A stretch of 64,000 nt of DNA from Brevibacillus composti (GTDB lineage Bacteria > Bacillota > Bacilli > Brevibacillales > Brevibacillaceae): positions 433,501 through 497,500 of the forward strand of contig NZ_CP066308.1 of the NCBI RefSeq assembly GCF_016406105.1, read 5' to 3'. A model generated the notes under the pieces. That model saw only the letters and a program-made list of their open reading frames with translations, was not told the origin of the DNA and did no database searches. Of this stretch, positions 26,126 through 34,541 are shown one piece after another (within the stretch, counting starts at the first letter, position 1; each line of letters opens with the position of its first letter). A program made the translations under genes and the position numbers.

Positions 26126-27118
26126 GTGAAAAAACTCGGTAGTCTTATGCTGGTCATGTCAATTGCAGGTGCCGTTCTCGCAGGATGTGGAACCAACAAT
26201 GCAGCTCCTGCCCCCGCTGCGAATGGCTCTAACGGTTCATCCACTGGTTCGGAAGCGAAAGCTCCTGCTGACAACGCCAGCAACCTGTCCGGGACGATCA
26301 AGGTAGACGGTTCTTCCACTGTATTCCCGATCACGGAAGCGGCAGCGGAAGAGTTCCAAATAGCGAATGCAGGCGTGCAGGTGACCGTTGGCGTATCCGG
26401 CACCGGCGGCGGATTCAAAAAATTCGCGGCTGGCGAGACCGATATCAGCAACGCATCCCGTCCGATTAAAGACAGCGAAGCCGCTGCAGCCAAAGAAAAA
26501 GGCATTGAGTTTGTGGAAATCCCCGTGGCGTATGACGGCATCTCCGTCGTCGTCAACAAGGAGAACAGCTTTGTAGACAAGCTGACCGTTGACGAGCTGA
26601 AGAAGATCTGGGAACCAGACAGCAAAGTGAAAACATGGAAAGACGTGCGCGCTGACTGGCCGGCAGAGGAAATCAAACTGTACGGACCCGGTACGGACTC
26701 CGGTACCTTTGAATACTTCACCGAGGCTGTCGTGGGAGAGGCCAAGAAAAGCCGTCCTGACTACACCGCCAGCGAAGACGACAACGTTCTCGTCCAAGGC
26801 ATTGCCGGCGACAAAAACAGCTTGGGCTACTTCGGCTTCGCCTACTACGAAGAAAACGCAGACAAGCTGAAGCTGGTACCGATCGACAGCGGCGATGGCA
26901 ACGCGGTGCTTCCTTCCTTTGACACGATTAAAGACGGCACCTACAAACCGCTGGCCCGTCCGATCTACATCTATGCGAACAAAGCTTCTCTGCAAAGAGC
27001 GGAAGTAAAAGAATTCGTGAAGTTCTATCTGGAAAATGCACCGGAACTGGTGAAATCGGTATTCTACGTGCCGATGACCGAGGATTCCTATAAAGAATCG
27101 CTTGCCAAGATTCAGTAA
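26126..27118 (+). CDS. pstS: phosphate-binding lipoprotein
   Basis: The 330-residue phosphate-binding lipoprotein of the high-affinity Pst importer. The lipobox LAGC gives lipidation at C21, followed by a Gly/Ser/Asn/Ala linker. Phosphate-binding loops of the family are seen as DGSSTVFPI, GVSGTGGGFKKF, DISNASRPI and GPGTDSGTFEYF. GTG 26126 follows TAAGGAGGATT. First gene of pstSCAB; the intergenic hairpin after it can lower expression of the membrane genes relative to this abundant binding protein. Confidence 0.96.
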   Translation: MKKLGSLMLVMSIAGAVLAGCGTNNAAPAPAANGSNGSSTGSEAKAPADNASNLSGTIKVDGSSTVFPITEAAAEEFQIANAGVQVTVGVSGTGGGFKKFAAGETDISNASRPIKDSEAAAAKEKGIEFVEIPVAYDGISVVVNKENSFVDKLTVDELKKIWEPDSKVKTWKDVRADWPAEEIKLYGPGTDSGTFEYFTEAVVGEAKKSRPDYTASEDDNVLVQGIAGDKNSLGYFGFAYYEENADKLKLVPIDSGDGNAVLPSFDTIKDGTYKPLARPIYIYANKASLQRAEVKEFVKFYLENAPELVKSVFYVPMTEDSYKESLAKIQ

Positions 27119-27139
27119 TCCTGACAGCGGATGACGAGG

Positions 27140-27171
27140 AATGTGGCGTTATGAAAGGGTAACGCCACATT
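27140..27171 (+). promoter_or_regulatory. intercistronic hairpin between pstS and pstC
   Basis: A perfect 12-bp stem (27140-27151 with 27160-27171) with an 8-base loop and no T-run. Suited to stabilise the pstS mRNA 3' end or partly block read-through. Confidence 0.7.
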
Positions 27172-27206
27172 TCCCTCTGTCTGTGAGCGGAAAGGGGATG
27201 TTCACG

Positions 27207-28154
27207 TTGGGTAGACAAGAAACATTAACACTACAAAAAGAGATGCTCGCCAAACATAGCCAGATCGTCGTCAAAAACGAGAAGAAAAAGAGAGATTGGG
27301 GTATCCGCTTCTTCCTGATCGCGTGTGCCATCGTATCCGTATTGACGACCGTCGGCATCGTGATGGTGCTGTTGTTTGAAACCATTGGCTTCTTTCAGGA
27401 AGTGTCGCTCTTTTCCTTTTTGACCGACACCAAATGGACGCCGTTATTTATTCCCCAGCATTTTGGTATTTTGTCTCTGTTGTCCGGCTCTGTCCTGATT
27501 ACACTGGGGGCGAGCTTGGTCGCCTTGCCGTTTGGTTTGATGACCGCCATTTACCTGAGTGAATACGCACACGAAAAAGTGCGTCGCACGATTAAACCGA
27601 TTCTGGAAGTTCTCGCCGGTGTACCGACGATCGTCTACGGGTATTTTGCCTTGACGTTTGTCACGCCGCTGATCCGCACGATTTTCCCCGACACCGGGGT
27701 GTTTAATGCACTCTCCGCCAGCATCGTGGTCGGAATCATGATTCTGCCCATGGTCGCTTCGCTCAGTGAAGACGCGATGGTGGCCGTCCCTCGTTCCCTG
27801 CGGGATGCCGCATATGCCCTGGGTGCGACCAAGCTGGAGGTAGCGACGAAGGTCGTGGTGCCTGCAGGTTTATCCGGAATTATCTCTTCATTCGTACTCG
27901 CCTGTTCCCGCGCGATCGGGGAAACGATGATCGTGACGATTGCCGCTGGAGCGACGCCCAAGCTGACGCTGAATCCGCTGGAGAGCATTCAGACGATGAC
28001 CGCCTTTATCGTCCAGGTCAGCGGCGGCGACATCGAGCACGGCTCGATCGAGTACAAAACAATTTTTGCCGTCGGCATGACGCTGTTCCTGCTTACGCTG
28101 GCCATTAACGTCATCGCACAGTGGATTACGCGCCGCTTTAAGGAGGAGTATTAA
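27207..28154 (+). CDS. pstC: phosphate ABC importer permease PstC
   Basis: A 315-residue integral membrane subunit of the Pst importer with about six helices. Conserved stretches include [33 protein letters not shown] and the EAA-type loop [26 protein letters not shown] 27207 is preferred as start because AAAGGGG lies nine bases before it; an in-frame ATG at 27198 touches that site. The stop codon overlaps the pstA ATG by one base (TAATG), so the two permeases are translationally coupled. Confidence 0.94.
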   Translation: MGRQETLTLQKEMLAKHSQIVVKNEKKKRDWGIRFFLIACAIVSVLTTVGIVMVLLFETIGFFQEVSLFSFLTDTKWTPLFIPQHFGILSLLSGSVLITLGASLVALPFGLMTAIYLSEYAHEKVRRTIKPILEVLAGVPTIVYGYFALTFVTPLIRTIFPDTGVFNALSASIVVGIMILPMVASLSEDAMVAVPRSLRDAAYALGATKLEVATKVVVPAGLSGIISSFVLACSRAIGETMIVTIAAGATPKLTLNPLESIQTMTAFIVQVSGGDIEHGSIEYKTIFAVGMTLFLLTLAINVIAQWITRRFKEEY

Positions 28155-29011
28155 TGTCAACGGGAAATCTGACACGTCGAAAAATCTATGACCGGGCGTC
28201 ACGGATCGTCTTTCTCCTGGCAACGATGCTGGGAGTCGTGGCGCTGGGCATTTTGCTATATCGCATCCTCTCCGATGGTCTCGGGTGGCTGGACTGGCAA
28301 TTCGTGACCAGCTTTGCCTCCCGCTTTCCCGAGAGAGCGGGCATTCTCTCCGCTCTGTTCGGCAGCTTGTGGATCATCGGGATTACGGCGCCGATCGCGT
28401 TTATCCTGGGGATCGGCACGGCCCTGTACCTGGAGGAGTACGCGAAAAAAGGCTGGCTGACCAATCTGATTCAAGTGAACATTAACAATCTGGCGGGCGT
28501 GCCGTCGATTGTTTTCGGGATCTTGGGTCTCGGCCTGTTTGTCGAAGGCTTTATGTTTGGCCGCACCATCCTGTCCGGGGCATTGACGATGGCTCTGCTG
28601 GTGCTGCCGATTATCGTGGTGGCCTCGCAGGAGGCAATCCGCAGCGTGCCTCAGCATCTGCGCAATGCGTCCTACGCACTGGGCGCCTCCAAGTGGCAGA
28701 CGATCCGCGGCGTGGTGATTCCGGCTGCGTTTCCCAGCATTTTGACCGGCTTTATCCTGGCCCTGTCCCGCGCGATCGGAGAGACGGCGCCGTTGATCGT
28801 CGTCGGGGCCGTTACCTTTATTGCCTTTATCCCCAGCTCGCCGCTGGATCAGTTTACGGTCCTGCCCATCCAGATTTACAGCTGGACATCGAAGCCGCAG
28901 GATGAATTCCGCGCCATCGCCGCTGCGGGCATCATCGTCCTGTTGATTGTGCTGTTTACCCTGAATGCGACGGCCGTCTATTTGCGCAATAAATTCCAGA
29001 AACGTTACTAA
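28154..29011 (+). CDS. pstA: phosphate ABC importer permease PstA
   Basis: The second permease, 285 residues and about six helices. It shows FGSLWIIGITAPIAFILG, NLAGVPSIVFGILGLGLF and the cytosolic EAA loop HLRNASYALGASKWQTIRGVVIP that contacts PstB. The ribosome binding site AAGGAGG lies inside the end of pstC. It pairs with PstC to form the phosphate channel. Confidence 0.95.
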   Translation: MSTGNLTRRKIYDRASRIVFLLATMLGVVALGILLYRILSDGLGWLDWQFVTSFASRFPERAGILSALFGSLWIIGITAPIAFILGIGTALYLEEYAKKGWLTNLIQVNINNLAGVPSIVFGILGLGLFVEGFMFGRTILSGALTMALLVLPIIVVASQEAIRSVPQHLRNASYALGASKWQTIRGVVIPAAFPSILTGFILALSRAIGETAPLIVVGAVTFIAFIPSSPLDQFTVLPIQIYSWTSKPQDEFRAIAAAGIIVLLIVLFTLNATAVYLRNKFQKRY

Positions 29012-29075
29012 TATTGGCGAAGAACGAATTCGTTGATCACTTCGAAGTGTGAATAAAGAGAGGGGTCTGGCCACC

Positions 29076-29828
29076 GTGAGTATCATCGAGGTACGCGATC
29101 TGAACCTGTTTTATGGTGAACATCAAGCGCTGCATCATATTCATATGGATATCGACGCCAACAGCATTACCGCTTTCATCGGGCCATCCGGCTGCGGAAA
29201 ATCCACGTTTTTGCGCACGCTGAACCGCATGAATGACATGATTCAGGGCGTGCGGATCGAAGGAAGCGTCAAAGTGGTCGGGGAAGACATCTACCAGACC
29301 AAGGTAGATGTGGAGATCCTGCGCAAAAATATCGGGATGGTTTTCCAGCAGCCCAATCCGTTTCCGAAAAGCATATATGAAAATATTACATTTGGTCCGA
29401 AGCTTCATGGAATCACCGACCGCCAGAAGCTGGACGAAATCGTCGAGAGCAGCCTGAAGGCGGCAGCGTTGTGGGAGGAAGTGAAGGACGTGCTGAAAAA
29501 GCCGGCCTACGGTTTGTCCGGCGGCCAGCAGCAGCGTCTGTGCATCGCCCGCGCCCTCGCCGTCAATCCGCAAATTTTGCTGATGGACGAACCGACTTCG
29601 GCGCTGGACCCGATTTCCACCGCAAAAATCGAGGAGTTGCTGGCTGAGCTGAAAGAGACGTACACCATCGTCATCGTCACGCACAATATGCAGCAGGCGG
29701 CCCGCATCTCCGATAAAACCGCATTTTTCCTCAACGGCGAGCTGGTCGAATTCGACTCCACGCCGGTGATTTTCCAAAACCCTTGCGACAAGCGGACCGA
29801 AGATTACATCACGGGACGATTTGGTTGA
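29076..29828 (+). CDS. pstB: phosphate ABC importer ATPase
   Basis: The 250-residue ATPase of the Pst importer. Walker A is GPSGCGKST, the Q-loop [10 protein letters not shown] is the PstB-specific form, the signature is LSGGQQQR and Walker B is ILLMDEP. GTG 29076 is preferred over the longer frame from 29049 because it gives the family's usual N-terminus ([13 protein letters not shown]) and follows AGAGAGGGG. Last gene of the operon; two terminators follow. No phoU gene is attached. Confidence 0.95.
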   Translation: MSIIEVRDLNLFYGEHQALHHIHMDIDANSITAFIGPSGCGKSTFLRTLNRMNDMIQGVRIEGSVKVVGEDIYQTKVDVEILRKNIGMVFQQPNPFPKSIYENITFGPKLHGITDRQKLDEIVESSLKAAALWEEVKDVLKKPAYGLSGGQQQRLCIARALAVNPQILLMDEPTSALDPISTAKIEELLAELKETYTIVIVTHNMQQAARISDKTAFFLNGELVEFDSTPVIFQNPCDKRTEDYITGRFG

Positions 29829-29850
29829 TCGGGGAGACGCGCAAGAGAGA

Positions 29851-29879
29851 AGAGCGACGAAGAGCCGTCGCTCTTTTTT
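29851..29879 (+). terminator. terminator of pstSCAB
   Basis: AGAGCGACG (29851-29859) pairs with CGTCGCTCT (29866-29874), followed by TTTTT. Confidence 0.9.
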
Positions 29880-29923
29880 GCGGTTCGGAAAACGGGGGAA
29901 GGCGCACGTGGATCTGGCGAAAT

Positions 29924-29956
29924 CCAGCTTTTTATGACAGAAAGCTGGTTTTTTTT
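29924..29956 (+). terminator. second terminator after pstB
   Basis: CCAGCTTT (29924-29931) pairs with AAAGCTGG (29941-29948), followed by eight T. Confidence 0.88.
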
Positions 29957-30063
29957 GATGAAGGCATGGCCAACCGTCCCTCCAGCGAGGCATAACATTT
30001 GCTCCCGAAGGAAAAAATAGGAACGCGATATACCAAAGGATGGATTCCCAGGAGGAGATGGCG

Positions 30064-30456
30064 ATGTGGCAAGGATGGCCCCTGGAGAGGGTCTTGCTGC
30101 TTTTTGTAGGGCTGGCGTTCGCCCTGATTTTTGTACAGGTCACGATGTTTCACTCAAGGCAAAATTTTCGTCATTGGGCGATGTGGGTGCCCGTGATTGA
30201 AACCCCGATTTTTGCGTTGGCGGCTATCGTTTTGGCGTTCTACCACGCGGGCTGGCTGCGCATCTTGTTTGCTCTGTTCATGTGGCTGGGCATCGTTGGC
30301 GGCCTGTATGGCGGCTATCTGCATACGGCCGGTGTCGGGCAGCGGGTCGGCGGCTATTCGCAGAGCCAAAATTTTCTCGTGGGACCGCCGATCATTCTCC
30401 CCTTGTTGATCACGGCGATATCCGCTCTGGGGCTGCTTGCCCTGTACTGGGGGTGA
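30064..30456 (+). CDS. small membrane protein in gluconate-dehydrogenase-like operon
   Basis: A 130-residue protein with about four membrane helices (MWQGWPLERVLLLFVGLAFALIF, PVIETPIFALAAIVLAF, ILFALFMWLGIVGGLYGGYLH, PIILPLLITAISALGLLAL). I do not recognise a named family. ATG 30064 follows GGAGGAG at a spacing of 6; the earlier ATG 30040 has only a weak site. It ends seven bases before the subunit-3-like gene and so heads a three-gene operon with a GMC flavoprotein; it may anchor or pass electrons for that enzyme, which is inference from position only. Confidence 0.8.
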   Translation: MWQGWPLERVLLLFVGLAFALIFVQVTMFHSRQNFRHWAMWVPVIETPIFALAAIVLAFYHAGWLRILFALFMWLGIVGGLYGGYLHTAGVGQRVGGYSQSQNFLVGPPIILPLLITAISALGLLALYWG

Positions 30457-30462
30457 CTTGCG

Positions 30463-31065
30463 ATGGCCAAGCACAGTCATTACCCCACCTATGATGTCTG
30501 GGAAGAGAACAGGGAGTGGGACGCCCACACCCGCAAAATCGTCGGCCAGAGAAAGACGCCTCAAGTGGCCTGCAAGTTTTTGACCAAGCAAGAAGCTCTG
30601 CTCGTCCAGGCGGTTGCCAGTGTGCTCATCGACGATCACCGGCTGGAGGTGCTGACTTATATTACCCAGCATATCGATGATTCCCTCGCCAGCCCGATCG
30701 GCGAGTCGCAGCGAAAGGTAGGGACGCCGCCGAAAAAGGAATTGTACCGGCTGGGACTTGCCGGGATCGACGGCGAGAGTCATTTTCTCTTCCGCACCGA
30801 TTTTGTCGCCTTGAAGCGGGAAGAACAGCAGGCCGTCATGGACGCCATCGCCACGAACAAGGCCAATCAGGCTACGGTCTGGTCACAGGTCGCGCCCAAG
30901 GATTTTTTTAAAAAGCTGCTGGGCGACGTGGTGGGGGCCTATTATTCTCATCCTCTGGTCTGGTCGGATATCGGATATGGCGGGCCTGCTTATCCGCGGG
31001 GCTGGGTCCGTGTGGAAAAAGGATTAGTTGATCCCTGGGAGGCGAAAAAGGATGGAAAGTCATGA
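30463..31065 (+). CDS. gluconate 2-dehydrogenase subunit 3-like protein
   Basis: A 200-residue protein of the gluconate 2-dehydrogenase subunit 3 family, the small partner of membrane-bound GMC flavodehydrogenases. Family features are FLTKQEALLVQAVASVLI near residue 38 and the C-terminal DIGYGGPAYPRGWVRVEKG. Unlike proteobacterial gamma subunits it has no twin-arginine or Sec signal, so the complex may be cytosolic or exported with a partner. The gene overlaps the GMC gene by 14 bases, which fits one complex. Confidence 0.88.
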   Translation: MAKHSHYPTYDVWEENREWDAHTRKIVGQRKTPQVACKFLTKQEALLVQAVASVLIDDHRLEVLTYITQHIDDSLASPIGESQRKVGTPPKKELYRLGLAGIDGESHFLFRTDFVALKREEQQAVMDAIATNKANQATVWSQVAPKDFFKKLLGDVVGAYYSHPLVWSDIGYGGPAYPRGWVRVEKGLVDPWEAKKDGKS

Positions 31066-32689
31066 CCGGGTGACGCATCACAGCGATCATTACGACGGCT
31101 ACCGGTCCAAGCAGCTGGACAAGCGCAAGTACGCGGATGGCGCGGATGTCTGCATCGTCGGAGCGGGAGCAGCGGGAAGCGTCCTCGCCTACGAGCTGTC
31201 CCAGGCAGGGCTGAAAGTCGTCGTCATCGAAGCGGGACCGTATTGGAACCCGCAGACAGATTTTGCCAGCGACGAGCTTGCGATGAAAAACCTGGGCTGG
31301 CAGGAGACGAGGCTGGTGGAAGGACAAAATCCGCTGCGGCTGGGCCACAATAACTCCGGACGCGGCGTCGGGGGCGGCACTGTCCACTTTACCGGCGTCT
31401 TTTTACGATTCCATGAAAGCGATTTTATGACCAAAACCGTCGATGGGGTGGGAGAGGACTGGCCCATCCGCTATCAGGATCTGGCTCCCTACTACGACAA
31501 GATCGAACGGGACATTGCCGTTTCCGGACCCGATCATTTTCCCTGGGGGGCTTTTCGCGGCCCTTACCCTTACCCGGTGCGCGAGCCGATCAGCGCCAAT
31601 TCCCAGCTCTTTCGGGAGGCTTGCGCCAAGCTGGGGATGGAAAGTGTGGTCGCGCCGCTGGCGATCCTGTCCGCCCCGTTTGATGGCCGGCCGCCCTGCA
31701 TCAACCGCGGCTTTTGCAATCAGGGATGCATGCCGAATGCCAAGTACAGCGGATTGATCCATCATATCCCCAAGGCGATCCAGGCGGGAGCCGAGGTGCT
31801 CTCGGATTGCATGGTCACACAGGTATTGACGGACGGCTCCAAGGTGACAGGCGTGGTCTTTCAGCATCAGGGCCAATCCTACAAGCAGACGGCACGGGTG
31901 TACATCCTGGCCGGTTTTGTGGTGGAGACGCCGCGACTTCTGCTCCATTCCGCCACGCCTCATTTTCCTGATGGCTTGGCCAATTCCAGCGGCTGGGTAG
32001 GGAAGGCGATCATGCCGCATTCCAGCCAGGATGTGTACGGCATTTTGCCGGAGGAGGTCAGACTTTACAAAGGAACCCCTGTGTTGGCGCTGTCCCAGCA
32101 TTTTTACGAGACGGACAGAGACCGGGGATTTGCCAGGGGCTACACCTTAAACGCGCACGGCTCCCGGCCCGTCGCCATGGCGGGTTCAATCGCCCACCAG
32201 AGGCAGGACGGCACCTTTCTGTGGGGCAGAGCGCTGCGGGAGAACATGCTCGATTACAACTACTACGCGCGGATCACGCTGGTGGGAGAAGTGCTGCCCC
32301 ATCCGGATAACCGGGTGACGCTGAGCGATGAGAAGGACGAGTACGGGATGCCCGTCCCCAAGGTTACCTTCAGCTACGGAGAAAATGACAAAAAACTGAT
32401 CAACCACGCGATCGAACAGATGAAACGGCTGATCGAAGCGATGGGAGGAAAGCCTGCTCATGTCATTGACGATACCGCCCATCTCATGGGGGGGTGCCGC
32501 ATGGGAAAAGATCCCGCCACGTCCGTCGTCGATGAGTACGGCCAGACCCATGATATTCCCAACCTGTTTATAGCGGGGGCAGCCACATTTGTTACCTCCA
32601 GCGGCAGCAACCCGACCAATACCGTGATGGCGCTGGCCGCACGGACCGCGGACAGGCTGATCCAGGGGATGCGGCATCGCGAATTCTGA
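31052..32689 (+). CDS. GMC-family FAD oxidoreductase (gluconate dehydrogenase-like)
   Basis: A 545-residue FAD-dependent glucose-methanol-choline oxidoreductase. The dinucleotide fold VCIVGAGAAGSVLAYE lies at about residues 33-48, the FAD-binding NNSGRGVGGGTVHFTG near 105, and four cysteines cluster in PPCINRGFCNQGC near 215-230. The C-terminal domain has HLMGGCRMG and SSGSNPTNTVMALAARTA, as in gluconate and sorbose-type dehydrogenases. The substrate is likely a sugar acid or polyol, not provable here. ATG 31052 follows GGGAGGCGAAAAAGG and overlaps the preceding gene. No cytochrome c subunit gene is present. Confidence 0.9.
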   Translation: MESHDRVTHHSDHYDGYRSKQLDKRKYADGADVCIVGAGAAGSVLAYELSQAGLKVVVIEAGPYWNPQTDFASDELAMKNLGWQETRLVEGQNPLRLGHNNSGRGVGGGTVHFTGVFLRFHESDFMTKTVDGVGEDWPIRYQDLAPYYDKIERDIAVSGPDHFPWGAFRGPYPYPVREPISANSQLFREACAKLGMESVVAPLAILSAPFDGRPPCINRGFCNQGCMPNAKYSGLIHHIPKAIQAGAEVLSDCMVTQVLTDGSKVTGVVFQHQGQSYKQTARVYILAGFVVETPRLLLHSATPHFPDGLANSSGWVGKAIMPHSSQDVYGILPEEVRLYKGTPVLALSQHFYETDRDRGFARGYTLNAHGSRPVAMAGSIAHQRQDGTFLWGRALRENMLDYNYYARITLVGEVLPHPDNRVTLSDEKDEYGMPVPKVTFSYGENDKKLINHAIEQMKRLIEAMGGKPAHVIDDTAHLMGGCRMGKDPATSVVDEYGQTHDIPNLFIAGAATFVTSSGSNPTNTVMALAARTADRLIQGMRHREF

Positions 32690-32787
32690 GTGCGGGACGT
32701 TCACGGTTCTGTCGAATCATATCTTCCCTGCCTTATGCGTGTGTAGTATACTGATAATCAGAAACCGCAAGGCAAAGGTGGGTTTTT

Positions 32788-33123
32788 ATGGACACAGATT
32801 TGATGCAGGTGTTGTATTTGTCAGAGATTTACAAGCTGCTCGGTGACAAAACACGCTTGACGATCATGGCACTCTTGCAGGTCCAATCCTTTTGTGTACG
32901 AGATCTCGTCGAGATTCTGCAAACGTCCCAACCATCTGTCTCTCAACATTTGGCCAAGCTCAAAACACACGGGCTGGTCAAGGAAAAACGTAAGGGACCG
33001 TGGGTGTACTACTCCCTCAACACGGAGTGTCCGCCTGTCATTCGGCAAATTTTACAGCACTTGCCGGATGTATCGCCAATCGTGAAAGTCAAACAGGATG
33101 CAGCAGCTCATTCACTCAGATAA
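32788..33123 (+). CDS. ArsR-family transcriptional regulator
   Basis: A 111-residue winged-helix repressor of the ArsR/SmtB family. The recognition region reads VRDLVEILQTSQPSVSQHLAKLKTHGLVKEKRKGPWVYYSL (given here as the family core, residues about 37-77). The metal-site ELCVC motif of arsenic sensors is replaced by SFCVRDL with one cysteine (C36), so it may sense something else or respond by thiol chemistry. ATG 32788 follows AAAGGTGGG. A -10-like TATACT lies at 32747-32752. Next gene is a convergent glutaredoxin-like gene. Confidence 0.9.
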   Translation: MDTDLMQVLYLSEIYKLLGDKTRLTIMALLQVQSFCVRDLVEILQTSQPSVSQHLAKLKTHGLVKEKRKGPWVYYSLNTECPPVIRQILQHLPDVSPIVKVKQDAAAHSLR

Positions 33124-33132
33124 GTCATGCGA

Positions 33133-33172
33133 AAAAAAGCGTTGGATCAGGAAAGATCCAGCGCTTTTTTCA
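33133..33172. terminator. bidirectional terminator between arsR-type and glutaredoxin genes
   Basis: A 15-bp stem built on AAGCGTTGGATC and GATCCAGCGCTT (one G-T pair), with A-run before and T-run after; it serves both convergent genes and overlaps the end of the minus-strand one. Confidence 0.85.
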
Positions 33173-33398
33173 GTTCTTCCTTGTCAAATCCGTGAATGAC
33201 GGTGCGGTCGCCATTTTCCTCTTCGATCAGCGTGACCGGAGTCATGCTGGCACCCAGGGCGATCGCTTCCTGAAAGTAGGCGTCATTTGCGCGGATGTCG
33301 CGGTCTTCGAAGGAAATGTTTTGCTGGGTCAGCCACATTTTTTCCTCCTGGCAAGGTCCGCAGGTTTGCTGCGTATATACGATAACGGTACGAGCCAT
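33147..33398 (-). CDS. glutaredoxin-family protein
   Basis: An 83-residue thioredoxin-fold protein with the redox motif TCGPCQEEK (CGPC) close to the N-terminus, the cis-proline in ASMTPVTLI and FDKEELKKAL at the end. Such proteins reduce disulfides or mixed thiols in the cytosol; the CGPC motif is thioredoxin-like while the length is that of glutaredoxins (NrdH/YtnI-type). On the minus strand the ATG at 33398 is preceded by GAAAGGAGC. A longer frame to 33539 has no ribosome binding site. Confidence 0.9.
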   Translation of the reverse strand: MARTVIVYTQQTCGPCQEEKMWLTQQNISFEDRDIRANDAYFQEAIALGASMTPVTLIEEENGDRTVIHGFDKEELKKALDLS

Positions 33399-33596
33399 TT
33401 GTCTGATTGCTCCTTTCATACCAGCGGGGATGTATAAACATTCGCGTCCCGCGCGATAAATCCTTCCGGCTTTCTCCAATAGCCTTCCCCTTATGGATGT
33501 TTTTGTGCAGCCCCTTTTTTGGAAGGGGTCCGCCCGCATACAAGCTCACCCCTCCGCACACATTATATTCAGCGACGTCGAGGAGGTGAATAGACC

Positions 33597-33767
33597 ATGC
33601 CGAAAAGAAACAAAGCTGCTATGAACCAAGCGATGCGTAACCAAACCGAAACCACCACTACCGAGTTTGCAAGCGAAACCAACGTAGCGGAAGTGCGCCG
33701 CCAAAACCAGCAATCTGCTGCAAACGCTGCGCAACGCGCTCAGCAGCCTCAACAACCTACGGAATAA
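33597..33767 (+). CDS. sspE: gamma-type small acid-soluble spore protein
   Basis: A 56-residue Gln/Asn/Ala/Thr-rich protein starting MPKRNKAAMNQAM and containing the gamma-SASP germination-protease-type sequence TEFASETNVAEVRRQN. Gamma SASPs are stored in the spore core and broken down to amino acids on germination. Most members carry two repeats of this block; here only one copy is clear, and the tail is QQSAANAAQRAQQPQQ-rich, so it is short for the family. The ATG follows GAGGAGGTGAATAG. Expected to be under sigma-G control; no convincing sigma-G promoter was identified (CATTATA at 33561 is a possible -10). Confidence 0.9.
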   Translation: MPKRNKAAMNQAMRNQTETTTTEFASETNVAEVRRQNQQSAANAAQRAQQPQQPTE

Positions 33768-33785
33768 CAGGACTGGATATTTTCA

Positions 33786-33813
33786 CCCCCCGCTCTTTTG
33801 CGGGGGCTGTTTG
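33786..33813 (+). terminator. terminator of SASP gene
   Basis: CCCCCGC (33787-33793) pairs with GCGGGGG (33800-33806), followed by a T-rich tail. Confidence 0.8.
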
Positions 33814-33884
33814 TTTGTGCACTTGCAACAAGCGGGGGAGAGTGATATGTTGACTGCAAAACCAAGCCAGGGAGAAGTGACGGA

Positions 33885-34283
33885 ATGATTTTGGGCATCG
33901 GAACCGATATCGTGGAAATCGCGCGGATACATACGCTCCTCAAGCGGCAGCCCCAGCTGCTGGACCGCATATTGACCGCGGAGGAAAAAGAGCGGCTCAC
34001 CGGGATGAGCGAAACTAGGCTGGCCGAGCACGTGGCCGGACGTTTTGCGGCCAAAGAAGCGGGCGCCAAGGCCTTGGGGACCGGAATTGGCCGGTTGATC
34101 GGCTTTCACGACATGCAGATCGCTTCGACAGCATTGGGAAAGCCGGAAATGACGATCAGTGCAGCGGCCTGCGAAAGGCTGGGCAAAAAAATGGAAAGCC
34201 TGCGGATTCATCTCAGCATTTCGCACAGCAAGGAATACGCAGTGGCTCATGTGGTATTGGAAGAAGTAACTGCCGAAAGATGA
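33885..34283 (+). CDS. acpS: holo-[acyl-carrier-protein] synthase
   Basis: A 132-residue cytosolic enzyme that moves 4'-phosphopantetheine from CoA to a serine of acyl carrier protein, activating it for fatty acid synthesis. The metal-binding aspartate is in GIGTDIVEI and the second motif is AGRFAAKEAGAKALG. The C-terminal SISHSKEYAVAHVVLE is also typical. ATG 33885 follows AGGGAGAAGTGACGG. It begins the region collinear with B. subtilis acpS-ydcC-alr. The 258 bases to ydcC contain nothing I can identify. Confidence 0.96.
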   Translation: MILGIGTDIVEIARIHTLLKRQPQLLDRILTAEEKERLTGMSETRLAEHVAGRFAAKEAGAKALGTGIGRLIGFHDMQIASTALGKPEMTISAAACERLGKKMESLRIHLSISHSKEYAVAHVVLEEVTAER

Positions 34284-34541
34284 AAGAACTGCAACTTGTC
34301 TGCATATTGGGACGAGGTTGAACATAGATTTATATCGCGTAGATTAGGAGGGACTACCTGTTCTAACAGAATCGGGAAATCTGCTGATCATTGGCGATAG
34401 AGCAGTCAACTCAGCCCACGACACGACATGCAGAGAATGACAGGATATGCGCCAATGGAATGAAAGGCTGACAGATTTCCCAGGAAATAGACAGGCGAGC
34501 CCTTCTTCGTCGAAAAATGCAGACAAGGAGGAGTTCATTGA

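Noticed and set aside
33536..33567. Sigma-G promoter for the SASP gene (GCATA and CATTATA).
   Set aside because: The spacing of about 20 bases is too long for sigma-F/sigma-G promoters; left as a possible -10 only.
34284..34541. Remnant of a gene (for example an nnrD-like one) between acpS and ydcC.
   Set aside because: Short open pieces exist, but none shows family motifs in any frame.
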